NCBI GenBank assembly: GCA_910586645.1
Contig: CAJUIS010000005.1
Coordinates: 48,501 to 112,500 of the forward strand
Direction of reading: 5' to 3'
Length of the DNA stretch: 64,000 nucleotides
Origin: an uncultured Lachnospiraceae bacterium
GTDB lineage: Bacteria > Bacillota > Clostridia > Lachnospirales > Lachnospiraceae
Position numbers and translations under genes: made by a program
The notes under the pieces: generated by a model
Database searches by the model: none
Told to the model about the DNA's origin: nothing
Seen by the model: only the letters and a program-made list of their open reading frames with translations
Shown: piece after piece, positions 39,769 through 48,505 of the stretch
How positions within the stretch are numbered: position 1 is the first letter of the stretch
How the letters are laid out: every line of letters starts with the position of its first letter

Positions 39769-42700
39769 ATGAAAAGAACAAAACAATTTATCAGTATTCT
39801 ATTAACTGCGGGAATGCTGCTTACGGGCATTCCTGTTTTCGCTTTTTCCCCTCCTGCAGAAGCTGAAGAAATTCTGCAAAACGGATACTCTTCCGACAGC
39901 GGCAGATATGCCATTTATCCCGTTCCGCAGAGTGAAGACTATCTGGATCAGGGGGAATTTGAGCTTGAAACAGATGTTTCCGTTGTAAGTGAAGAAGGGA
40001 TTGACAACTATACAAATGCATTTCTTGACGAAATTCTTTCCGATTACGGCAGAACGAAAACCAGCGCAAAGGCCGCAGGAAACGGCAGCCAGATTCTGCT
40101 TGGAATCAAAGGCAGCGGCGGGGCGGCAGACGCTTATGCAGACAGCGTCGCCTTAAAAGACGCGGAGCTTTTTACCAAAACAGATTCCTATCTTTTAAGC
40201 GCAAAGGACGGCTCCATCCTGATTCTCGGCCAGGATACGGACGCAGTGTACCATGGGCTTGCCACGCTGCAGATGATGTTTTCTTCTTTTAACGGGACAA
40301 AATTTTTAAACGTCCAGATAGAAGACTATGCCGTAATGAAAATGCGCGGATTCATTGAAGGATTTTACGGCGGCTGGAATTATGAAGGCCGTGAAAGCCT
40401 GATGCGTTTTGCAAAAGACGTCAAGATGAACACTTACATCTACGCTTCCAAAACGGATCCATACCATACCAACTTATGGGACCAGAAATACCCGGACGAT
40501 GAGATCGAAAAAATCAGAGACCTTGTCAAAATCGGAGATGAGACAAAAGTAAAATACGGCTGGTCTGTCCATGCCGCACACTTTTTCTCTTCGCTCCCCG
40601 CTATGAGCGACGCTAATTACAACGCGAAATTTGACGAAAATTTCAATAAGCTGACTGCAAAATTCCAGCAGCTTTACGATGCCGGCGTACGGAAATTCGC
40701 CATTTTAAACGATGATTTCGGCGGCGGCTCACATGCAGAGGTCGTTCGTATGTTAAATAAACTGGACGATGAATTCCTTAAGCCAAACAACTGCGAAAAC
40801 CTTTCTTACTGTATGCAGGGCTACAACAAAGCCTGGAGCGGAAACGGAGCGGAACTTCAGGCAATGAACGATTTAAACGAATCCATCGACCTGTTCTGGA
40901 CAGGCGATGATGTAAACTCTCCCATAACGCAGGAAACCGTTTCCTTTGTAAAAGAACGGACAGGACACGAAGCCGTATACTGGCTGAATTATCCGGTAAA
41001 CGAGCACGCAAAATCCGGCATTTACCTTGGCAATATCACCCACTATGCAAGAGACGGCGTAACGGGGCTTGCAGGAGCCGTATCGAATCCCAGCCTCTAT
41101 ACGGAATCAAATAAAGTCGGCCTGTTCCAGCTTGCGGCATTGTTCTGGAACAACAACGATTATCTGGAAAAAGCCAACTTCATCTGGGAAGAATCCTTTA
41201 AATACCTCCAGCCGGAAGTTTACGAAGCCTATCTGACCATTGCAAGAAACGTAGCAAACTGCCCGAATTCCGAAAGAGTGCCAAACGGGTTCCCGGAATC
41301 GGAATATATTTCCGGCGCCATAGACTCTGTCAGTCAAAAACTTAAACTGGGCAGATCCATTCTGGAAGACGAAAACGCACAGAAACTTAAACTGGAATTT
41401 GAAAACATCTTATCTTCCATAGAGACATTCCGCAGCGGCTGCAAAAACGCCACGCTGGTAACGGAGCTCGATCCATGGCTGAAATCCCTGCACGATGTTG
41501 CAACGGCCGGAAGCGCAGCGCTGGAAGCTGTTTTCCAGATTGAACAAAAAGACGCGGACGCTGCCTGGAGCAGCCTTTCCGCCGCAGGCCAGGCAATGAG
41601 CACGCAAAATACCTATCCTTCCAAGCCAGACAACCTAAGTATCCCTGTCGCCCTTGCGGGAAGCAAACGCCTTGTGCCCTTTGTCAACAAATTAATCTCC
41701 TCTGTAAAAAAGCAGCTCCTTCCGTTTTTAGATCCAAACGCAACGGATGAGACTCCTTCCTTCTATGCCGTACTGGCCGGAACGGAACGCGCGGATTCCA
41801 GCGAATCGGCCAAAATTTTTGACGGAGATGAAACGACTTTTGCCGCATATGAACAAAACCAGCAGGTTGGGGATTATTTTGGCATTGACCTTGGAAAAAC
41901 AATCCCGGTACAGCGCATTGACATACTCCAGGGTTCAAACGACTCAGACGTGGATTATTTCCACAACGCTATTTTGGAATATTCGGAAGATTCCGAAAAC
42001 TGGCAGGAACTGGAAACATTTGCAGAAGACGCGGTTCCGCAGCATATCATAAAAGAAAACTTAACGATCAACGCCCGGTTCATCCGTTTAAGACTGTTAA
42101 AAACCGGCACTGCAAACAAAGCGAACTACTGGACGCGCATCCGGGAATTCAAAGTCAACGACGGCTTTGCCAAAGAACCGGAAAACGCTTTTTATGCCAG
42201 CGAAGGCGTACAGGGTGAGGCTGTTGTGGAAAATCTGACTTACCGCGTAACCGCCGGAGAAAACGGAAGCTTATCTTTGCCGGCAAACGCTTACATCGGA
42301 GTAAAATTAAAGGAACTTTCCAGCCTGAAAAACATCTCTGTAGACGACGGCGGAAATTTTGGACTGACCTTACAGTATTCTGTAAACGAACTGATCTGGC
42401 ACGACGTCCCCGCTTCCTCATTGAACGGAGAAGCTGCCCGTTATGTACGCCTGTACAATGGAACAGATCAGGCAGTAAGCGCCACGCTGACAGACTTTAC
42501 TGTAACGGTGTTCGGCAATGCGATAAATCCTTCCGTTTCCGAATACAGCGCGGAGTTTACGAATTTAAAAGAAGGCACATGGAGCAATCTCTTTGACGGA
42601 GACACATCCACCTACATCTGGACCAACACGGCGCAGGTAAAAGATCAATATATCATCGTAGATTTAGGGTCAGAATCCCCTGTTTACGACTTTACGATTA

Positions 42701-44415
42701 CACAGGAAAAAGGAAACCCCAAATTTTACAACGCCGCGTTCTACCTGTCTGCGGACAAGAGCAACTGGGGCGATCCCGTTACGACCGTAACCGAGTCAGG
42801 AGGCGCTGTCACCGGGCCGCACCGGACAGAAGAGGGCAACTTTATCAAAATCAGCCGGACAGATTTAGACGGAATCATGGCCCGCTATTTAAAAATCCAG
42901 ATTACCGGACCCAGCGGGTATTTCCTGAGAATCAACGAAATCGAATTTAACAAGACGATTGCCGCCGCAGACGAGCCTATCAGCAAAATTGAAACAAATT
43001 CACTGACCGGAGATTTAGACCTGATGATCGACGGAAACATTTCTTCCGCATATGTTTCGGAACGTCCGTCTGACGGAACGGCTTACATCAAATATCCTCT
43101 GACGGAAAATACAAAACTGACCTCGGCGGCATTTTTACAAAATGCAGCGGAAATTACAAACGCCGAAGTAAAAGCAGAGTTTTACGAAGAAGACGGAACG
43201 ATAACAGAAGAAGTTTTGGGAACGCTTGGAGCAGGAATTACCTCTTTCTATTTTTCAGGTGAAAAAAACGTCATATCGTTTACTGTAACCTGGCCCCAGA
43301 ATACCGTACCTACGCTTTACGAAATCCTTCCGGTTTCAGGAGAAACTGTACATACCGTTTCCTTTGCCGGCGAAGGCGCCCCTGACAGCGTCCTGTACTG
43401 TCCGGAAGGAAAAAACATCCGCCTGCCGGAAAATGCTTATCAAAAACCCGGATATACGTTCGAAGGATGGAATGACGGAACAAAGACCTATAAACCCAAT
43501 GAACAATTTGCCATCGGCAGTGAAGACGCCGTTCTGACTGCTGTATGGGCGGAAATAATCATTCCCGTATCGTCTGTAACGGTTACGCCGGATGCAGCGT
43601 CTTTGAAAGCGGGAGAGACAAAACAGCTAAACGCATCCGTTTCTCCGGAAGACGCATCCGAAAAAGGCGTGATCTGGTCTTCCGGCAATGAATCGGTTGC
43701 ATCCGTAGACCAGAACGGGCTGGTAACCGCCAAAACGGAAGGAACAGCCGTAATTACGGCGTCGGCAAAGAACGACGGCAGCATAAAGGGAGCCTGCTCC
43801 ATTACCGTTACCAAAGACGTTCCGGATATCCCGGCTCCAAAACCGGATGATCCAAACAAGGATAATCCAAATCCCGGCACGCCTCCAGGCAATCCGAACA
43901 AGGAGCCTGTCATAGAAAAAAATAAAACCTACGAAAGCGGAAACAACAAATTTAAAGTGACAGACACTTCCAAATTAACCGCATCATACGCCGGACAGAA
44001 AACAAAAAATAAAAAAATCAGCGTTCCTGACAAAGTAACGCTTGGAGGAAAGACCTATAAAGTAACTTCCATTGATGCGTCAGCCTTCAAAAACAATACT
44101 TCCATTACGGAAGCAACCATCGGCAAAAATGTGGAAACAATCGGAAAAAACGCATTCACAGGATGCAAAAAACTAAAGAAAGTCACCATCAAGAGCGCTC
44201 AGTTAAAGAAAATTGGAAGCAAGGCGTTTAACGGCTGCAAATCGCTAAAAACCATCACGATTAACAGCAAAAAACTGACAAAAATAGAAAAGAACGCCTT
44301 CAAAGGCATCCATAAAAACGCCGTCTTTAAAGTCCCGGCTTCCAAATATGCAAAATACAAAAACCTTATAAAAAAATCCGGATGGAAAAAAATGTCCTCC
44401 GTCAAAAAGAAATAA
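39769..44415 (+). CDS. Large secreted GH84 beta-N-acetylglucosaminidase with accessory domains
   Basis: A 1548-residue exported enzyme. A signal peptide (about 1-26) is followed by a GH20b-like domain (about 45-185) and the GH84 catalytic domain (about 188-490), starting MRGFIEGFYGGW. The catalytic aspartate pair is in FAILNDDFGGG (Asp315-Asp316). Then come F5/8C-type carbohydrate-binding domains (about 665-805 and 922-1065, with another beta-rich region between them), an InlB-type repeat (about 1190-1262), a Big_2 domain (about 1264-1350), a proline/asparagine linker and a BspA-type leucine-rich repeat region (about 1390-1548). It probably removes GlcNAc from mucin or hyaluronan. No LPXTG anchor is seen. 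Confidence 0.93.
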   Translation: MKRTKQFISILLTAGMLLTGIPVFAFSPPAEAEEILQNGYSSDSGRYAIYPVPQSEDYLDQGEFELETDVSVVSEEGIDNYTNAFLDEILSDYGRTKTSAKAAGNGSQILLGIKGSGGAADAYADSVALKDAELFTKTDSYLLSAKDGSILILGQDTDAVYHGLATLQMMFSSFNGTKFLNVQIEDYAVMKMRGFIEGFYGGWNYEGRESLMRFAKDVKMNTYIYASKTDPYHTNLWDQKYPDDEIEKIRDLVKIGDETKVKYGWSVHAAHFFSSLPAMSDANYNAKFDENFNKLTAKFQQLYDAGVRKFAILNDDFGGGSHAEVVRMLNKLDDEFLKPNNCENLSYCMQGYNKAWSGNGAELQAMNDLNESIDLFWTGDDVNSPITQETVSFVKERTGHEAVYWLNYPVNEHAKSGIYLGNITHYARDGVTGLAGAVSNPSLYTESNKVGLFQLAALFWNNNDYLEKANFIWEESFKYLQPEVYEAYLTIARNVANCPNSERVPNGFPESEYISGAIDSVSQKLKLGRSILEDENAQKLKLEFENILSSIETFRSGCKNATLVTELDPWLKSLHDVATAGSAALEAVFQIEQKDADAAWSSLSAAGQAMSTQNTYPSKPDNLSIPVALAGSKRLVPFVNKLISSVKKQLLPFLDPNATDETPSFYAVLAGTERADSSESAKIFDGDETTFAAYEQNQQVGDYFGIDLGKTIPVQRIDILQGSNDSDVDYFHNAILEYSEDSENWQELETFAEDAVPQHIIKENLTINARFIRLRLLKTGTANKANYWTRIREFKVNDGFAKEPENAFYASEGVQGEAVVENLTYRVTAGENGSLSLPANAYIGVKLKELSSLKNISVDDGGNFGLTLQYSVNELIWHDVPASSLNGEAARYVRLYNGTDQAVSATLTDFTVTVFGNAINPSVSEYSAEFTNLKEGTWSNLFDGDTSTYIWTNTAQVKDQYIIVDLGSESPVYDFTITQEKGNPKFYNAAFYLSADKSNWGDPVTTVTESGGAVTGPHRTEEGNFIKISRTDLDGIMARYLKIQITGPSGYFLRINEIEFNKTIAAADEPISKIETNSLTGDLDLMIDGNISSAYVSERPSDGTAYIKYPLTENTKLTSAAFLQNAAEITNAEVKAEFYEEDGTITEEVLGTLGAGITSFYFSGEKNVISFTVTWPQNTVPTLYEILPVSGETVHTVSFAGEGAPDSVLYCPEGKNIRLPENAYQKPGYTFEGWNDGTKTYKPNEQFAIGSEDAVLTAVWAEIIIPVSSVTVTPDAASLKAGETKQLNASVSPEDASEKGVIWSSGNESVASVDQNGLVTAKTEGTAVITASAKNDGSIKGACSITVTKDVPDIPAPKPDDPNKDNPNPGTPPGNPNKEPVIEKNKTYESGNNKFKVTDTSKLTASYAGQKTKNKKISVPDKVTLGGKTYKVTSIDASAFKNNTSITEATIGKNVETIGKNAFTGCKKLKKVTIKSAQLKKIGSKAFNGCKSLKTITINSKKLTKIEKNAFKGIHKNAVFKVPASKYAKYKNLIKKSGWKKMSSVKKK

Positions 44416-44433
44416 GAAATCCTATTATTCATC

Positions 44434-44469
44434 AAAAAGCGGAACCGATCTGGCATCGTTCCGCTTTTT
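44434..44469. terminator. Bidirectional terminator between the GH84 gene and deoB
   Basis: AAAAAGCGGAAC (44434-44445) and GTTCCGCTTTTT (44458-44469) form a 12-bp perfect stem. The A and T ends serve as U-tract in both directions for the convergent genes. Confidence 0.9.
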
Positions 44470-44491
44470 GCTTTCCGCTTAATATGTAATT

Positions 44492-45616
44492 TCAGTTTAC
44501 TTCAAATATCTTAAGAACCTCTTCCGCAACCCCAAAAAAGCCCTCTTTCGTCCCGTAATTGACACCGGAGGGAACCAGATCTCCCACCATAAGAAACGGC
44601 GTATATTCTCTGGAATGATCGGTAGAAGCCGTACCGGGATCGCAGCCATGATCCGCCGTAATCATAAGAACGTCTTCCTTTTTCATGCTCCCCAGAATCT
44701 TTGGAAGCTGCGCGTCAAAATAAGAAAGCGCTTTCGCATACCCGTCAATGTCATTCCGGTGTCCATAAAGCATATCAAAATCCACAAGATTGACAAAGCA
44801 AAGCCCTGTAAAATCCTTTTTCATACAGGCAAGCGTCTTTAAAATCCCATCTGCATTCCCTGTCGTGCGCACAGACTCCGTAATGCCCCGTCCCGCAAAA
44901 ATATCTGCGATTTTTCCTATCGAAATCACATCACAGCCCGCTTCCTTCAACCGATCCAGCATCGTAGGCTCCGGCGGTTCCAGGGAAAAATCATGCCTCC
45001 CTGCAGTCCGCTTAAACTCTCCCGGCTTTCCCTCAAACGGACGGGCGATTACGCGCCCCACTCCATGTTCCCCCTTTAAAATTTCTCTTGCCATTCCGCA
45101 GTATTCATACAAAACTTCCACAGGGACAACCGCTTCGTGCGCCGCCACCTGGAATACAGAGTCTGCGGAAGTATACACAATCAAATCTCCCGTCTGCATA
45201 TGCTGCCTTCCATAATCTTTAATTACCTCCGTGCCGGAGTACGGCCGGTTGCAAAGCGTCCCCCGTTTTGTCCTCTTTTCAAATTCTTCCATAACAGACG
45301 CCGGAAATCCGTTCGGATACACAGGAAGCGGCGCTTCTGATACGACTCCTGCAATTTCCCAGTGTCCAATCGTCGTATCTTTCCCTTTGGACAATTCCTT
45401 CATCCGGGCAAAAGAGGCGGCAGGATTTTCCTCTTTTTCTCCGATACAGACTCCGTCAATATTGAACAATCCCAGTTTTTTCATGTTTGGCATGGAAAAA
45501 TACCTGCTTTTTGATACGGTAAGAAGCGTGTTGCTGCCTGCATCCCCGTATTCTTTTGCATCCGGCATCTCTCCAATGCCCACGCTGTCAAGCACAATTA
45601 AAAATACCCGCTTCAT
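44492..45616 (-). CDS. deoB: Phosphopentomutase
   Basis: A 374-residue alkaline-phosphatase-superfamily enzyme interconverting ribose/deoxyribose 1- and 5-phosphates in nucleoside salvage. It starts MKRVFLIVLDSVGIGEMPDA, has DAGSNTL with the phosphorylatable threonine region (KGKDTTIGHWEIAG) and ends with LMITADHGCDPGTASTDHSREYTPFL, the manganese site. It starts 13 bases after the stop of the 885-residue gene and shares its promoter. No other deo gene is adjacent. Confidence 0.96.
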   Translation of the reverse strand: MKRVFLIVLDSVGIGEMPDAKEYGDAGSNTLLTVSKSRYFSMPNMKKLGLFNIDGVCIGEKEENPAASFARMKELSKGKDTTIGHWEIAGVVSEAPLPVYPNGFPASVMEEFEKRTKRGTLCNRPYSGTEVIKDYGRQHMQTGDLIVYTSADSVFQVAAHEAVVPVEVLYEYCGMAREILKGEHGVGRVIARPFEGKPGEFKRTAGRHDFSLEPPEPTMLDRLKEAGCDVISIGKIADIFAGRGITESVRTTGNADGILKTLACMKKDFTGLCFVNLVDFDMLYGHRNDIDGYAKALSYFDAQLPKILGSMKKEDVLMITADHGCDPGTASTDHSREYTPFLMVGDLVPSGVNYGTKEGFFGVAEEVLKIFEVN

Positions 45617-45629
45617 TTTCCGCCTCCTC

Positions 45630-48287
45630 TCACTGATTCATCTTATATCCGCACTTTGGACATATATTGCCGCCCCTGTACGTATGTCCGCAGCGAAAAC
45701 AGCAAATCGTCTCATGCTTCTCTTTTGCAAGATAAGATACTTTCCTGGATTCCGGCTTCTCCTTAAGGTAGTGGATAAACGAATCCAGGCTGCCGCTCCA
45801 GGCGTCCAGTTCCTTTTTGTCCACCGCATAGGGAATCTTAATCTTTGTTCCGTTCTGCCGCTCCAGAAAAAGACCTGCTTTTAGAAACCCGCTTTGGGAC
45901 TGTATGCTCTTAATCTCCCCGACTGAAACCGCAAACGCATTTAACATCGTCCGGTAAAATAAATGATCCGGCGTTAAAATCATGCCCTCTTTCCCGGAAC
46001 GATCCCTTGAAGTATCCACCACGAGAATCGGATATTCAAACATTCCCCGTTTCGTCCCATATGTGTCCAGGGCATAAAAAATCTCCTGATATTCTCCCGG
46101 TTCCGCTTCTTTTGCCAGAACCCTTCTTGCCGAATAAAAATGATGCCTGCTGTTTTCTTTGATTTTTCCGTTCAAATCGCTTTGAAACCTGCGCACCAAA
46201 AGATCGCATTCCTCGGCTTTTAAACGTTCCAGCCTCTTTTTCAGACGTTCCAGCGCACTCGCCTTTAATTCCGGCAAAAACTCACCCTCTTCTATCTTCC
46301 GGTAAGTTTCCATCAGTTCTTCCGCCGTCATATCGGCGCGATCGCAGAGATTTGCCAGCGAATCCTCATCTATTCTGCGCAGCCTCTCTTCCAGCTCTTT
46401 TCTCCAGGGAGCCAAAACCGCTTCTTCAAACGGCTGCTCTTTCAGCTTTTCAATGCAGTCCGCCAGTCCCCGTCTGTCCGCTGTTTTCGCGCGGCGGACC
46501 AGACCCGACAGCTCTCTTTCCAAAGCTTCCTTCTTCTTCTCCTCCAAAAACCCCCGATACGGTGACAAATCCACGTCAGGATAACTTTTCAGGCGTTCCA
46601 TATAAGCGCCGTACTGTTTCATATTTAATTGTCCTGGCATCTTGTTTATCAAATCGGAAGCTTCCGCTTCTCCCCGTCTTCTTTTTTCCTCATAAAGCGG
46701 CGTTAAAACAGGTTCTTTTTCCTTTGCAGGCAAGTCTGTTTTTTTAATTTCCTCAATTGCGTTTGAGATTTTTGCATAGCTCTTTCCTTTGCAGCCGTCC
46801 GACAGGCTTTTGATCCATTCTCTCTTTTGCTGCGTTTCTTTTTCTGTAATCTTTTTTAAAAATTCTTCTTTTTCCGTATCGTACAGGTTTTTATCCCGAA
46901 TCAGTTCGTTTTTCAATTCCGCCGACTGTGCGGGCGAAAGTCTGTCCAGAATCCTGCATTTCGCCGCATACCTCTTCTTTGCAGCTTCCCGCCTTGAAGA
47001 CGATATCTCCCCGGCGTTCTCCGGCGTCTTTTTTTTCTGCGCTTTCGATGACGGAAAGGCATCCTCCCTTTTGGCGTCTGTTTCAAATTTTCCCGGCTTC
47101 GTTTGTCCCGGACTGTGCAACGCAGATTTCCTCAGGCGATCCGCCGACTGTCTGGCCCTTCTGACTGTTTCATCCGCCTTATCCACAGATTTTAACATCC
47201 GCCGCTTCTGCACTTCCCTCTGCACTCTCTCTTTCCAACGCTCCACACTGTTTGCAGGAAAGAATCCCTCTTCCATTTTTCCTTCCGCCTCAAACAGCTT
47301 TTCATCCATCATCTGTTCCAGACGGCCGCATACCTCCTCCAAAGATTCCGGACTGTCCTTAATCTGAAGCTTTTCTTTTCGTTTTCTTACCTCTTCAAAC
47401 TCATTGAATTTATAATTCGACGTGCGCGCGCCCTCTGCTCCCAGCAATCCTTTGTAATCTTCATATGCCTGACTGTCCTTTAAAAAATCCATTACATAAA
47501 CGTCGCCCTCTGTCAAAAGCTTCTCCGGCCTCGGCGTATAAAAACGAAGGCACGGCTCACAGGCGTATGCCCTGGCCAAAAATACGCCTCCCTCTGTCGT
47601 TTCAATCCGAAATTCCTTTCCCTGCGGAAACACCGTCATATGTAAATTTTTCCGGCATTTTGGACATTGATATCCCACCATGTAAAAATTGCCGCCCAAA
47701 CGGTTTTTCTGGCTTTCTTCAAACGATACGTCCCGTTTCGCAAAAGATAGTTTTTGCTTCTGCCAGATCAGCTTGTGCCAAAGTCCGGCCGAAGCTTCCC
47801 GCTCTGCGGCCCGGCCCTCCTGCGCATTTTCCTCCGCCTCTAAAGCCGCCTGAATCACGTCTTCATAATTGAGGCGGATTCCTCCTTTATAAAACCGGAA
47901 ATTTTCATGGGAATATCCTGGTTCTATGGAAATTTCCCGCAAAACCCCGTTAAAAATCGCATTTAACTGTGCATAGTCCTGTTCCACTTTGATTCCCCGG
48001 ATCATCCCCCACTTCCCAAATGCATACAGCGTCAGATTCAGCACGTTCTGTACGCATGAGCGGCTTCCGATTTCAACTGCCTCCTCTTCTTTTATCGACA
48101 AATCAATCAGGTTTGTCTGGACTTTCCTGCTCTCAAAATTAAAAAACAAAGACCGCACTCTTCCGTGCAGAATCAGATAATCTCCCAGTATTACAAACTG
48201 TCCGCCCCACTCCACGGGAACTTTCATCGCCTTTACCAGACGCTCAAACGTCGCTTTTAATCCTGCATTTGTATTCAGCACTATCAT
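45630..48287 (-). CDS. Unknown 885-residue protein with zinc ribbons and a charged helical core
   Basis: I do not recognise this protein. It has a globular N-terminal part (about 1-150), a four-cysteine zinc ribbon (Cys208, Cys211, Cys243, Cys246), a long lysine/glutamate-rich helical region (about 280-720), a beta-rich segment that looks PH-like (about 745-840, with GMILTPDHLFYRTMLNAFAV), and a C-terminal zinc ribbon (CCFRCGHTYRGGNICPKCGY, about 861-880). No signal peptide or membrane segment is seen. It starts after a good promoter and AAAGG site and is followed 13 bases later by deoB. The pieces suggest a cytoplasmic sensor or scaffold. Confidence 0.8.
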   Translation of the reverse strand: MIVLNTNAGLKATFERLVKAMKVPVEWGGQFVILGDYLILHGRVRSLFFNFESRKVQTNLIDLSIKEEEAVEIGSRSCVQNVLNLTLYAFGKWGMIRGIKVEQDYAQLNAIFNGVLREISIEPGYSHENFRFYKGGIRLNYEDVIQAALEAEENAQEGRAAEREASAGLWHKLIWQKQKLSFAKRDVSFEESQKNRLGGNFYMVGYQCPKCRKNLHMTVFPQGKEFRIETTEGGVFLARAYACEPCLRFYTPRPEKLLTEGDVYVMDFLKDSQAYEDYKGLLGAEGARTSNYKFNEFEEVRKRKEKLQIKDSPESLEEVCGRLEQMMDEKLFEAEGKMEEGFFPANSVERWKERVQREVQKRRMLKSVDKADETVRRARQSADRLRKSALHSPGQTKPGKFETDAKREDAFPSSKAQKKKTPENAGEISSSRREAAKKRYAAKCRILDRLSPAQSAELKNELIRDKNLYDTEKEEFLKKITEKETQQKREWIKSLSDGCKGKSYAKISNAIEEIKKTDLPAKEKEPVLTPLYEEKRRRGEAEASDLINKMPGQLNMKQYGAYMERLKSYPDVDLSPYRGFLEEKKKEALERELSGLVRRAKTADRRGLADCIEKLKEQPFEEAVLAPWRKELEERLRRIDEDSLANLCDRADMTAEELMETYRKIEEGEFLPELKASALERLKKRLERLKAEECDLLVRRFQSDLNGKIKENSRHHFYSARRVLAKEAEPGEYQEIFYALDTYGTKRGMFEYPILVVDTSRDRSGKEGMILTPDHLFYRTMLNAFAVSVGEIKSIQSQSGFLKAGLFLERQNGTKIKIPYAVDKKELDAWSGSLDSFIHYLKEKPESRKVSYLAKEKHETICCFRCGHTYRGGNICPKCGYKMNQ

Positions 48288-48308
48288 ATTTTCACACCTT
48301 TCACTTTT

Positions 48309-48337
48309 ACTATAACTGTCTGCGCAATCCCGGTCAA
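48309..48337 (-). promoter_or_regulatory. Promoter of the 885-residue gene and deoB
   Basis: TTGACC (48337-48332), 17 bases, TATAGT (48314-48309) on the minus strand, 21 bases before the ATG at 48287. Confidence 0.82.
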
Positions 48338-48401
48338 GTAGACTTTATAAACTTTTAATAATTCTTCAACCCCTTGATCTTCCTGACTTTTTACCGTCTT
48401 G

Positions 48402-48428
48402 TTAGCACTCATTCAAAAAGAGCGCTAA
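48402..48428 (+). promoter_or_regulatory. CIRCE element (HrcA operator) upstream of htpG
   Basis: TTAGCACTC, 9 bases, GAGCGCTAA. This matches the CIRCE consensus TTAGCACTC-N9-GAGTGCTAA at 17 of 18 positions. It ends 7 bases before the htpG -35 box, indicating HrcA control. Confidence 0.9.
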
Positions 48429-48435
48429 TTTTCTA

Positions 48436-48464
48436 TTGACTTTTTTATTTTCTGGTTATATGAT
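48436..48464 (+). promoter_or_regulatory. htpG promoter
   Basis: TTGACT (48436-48441), 17 bases, TATGAT (48459-48464), 41 bases before the htpG start. Confidence 0.85.
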
Positions 48465-48505
48465 GTATTGCAAAAGAAAAGAAATGAAAAAGGAGTGTTT
48501 TTTAT

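Noticed and set aside
39821..40069. Minus-strand frames inside the GH84 gene
   Set aside because: They are antisense shadows of a long, well-supported coding region.
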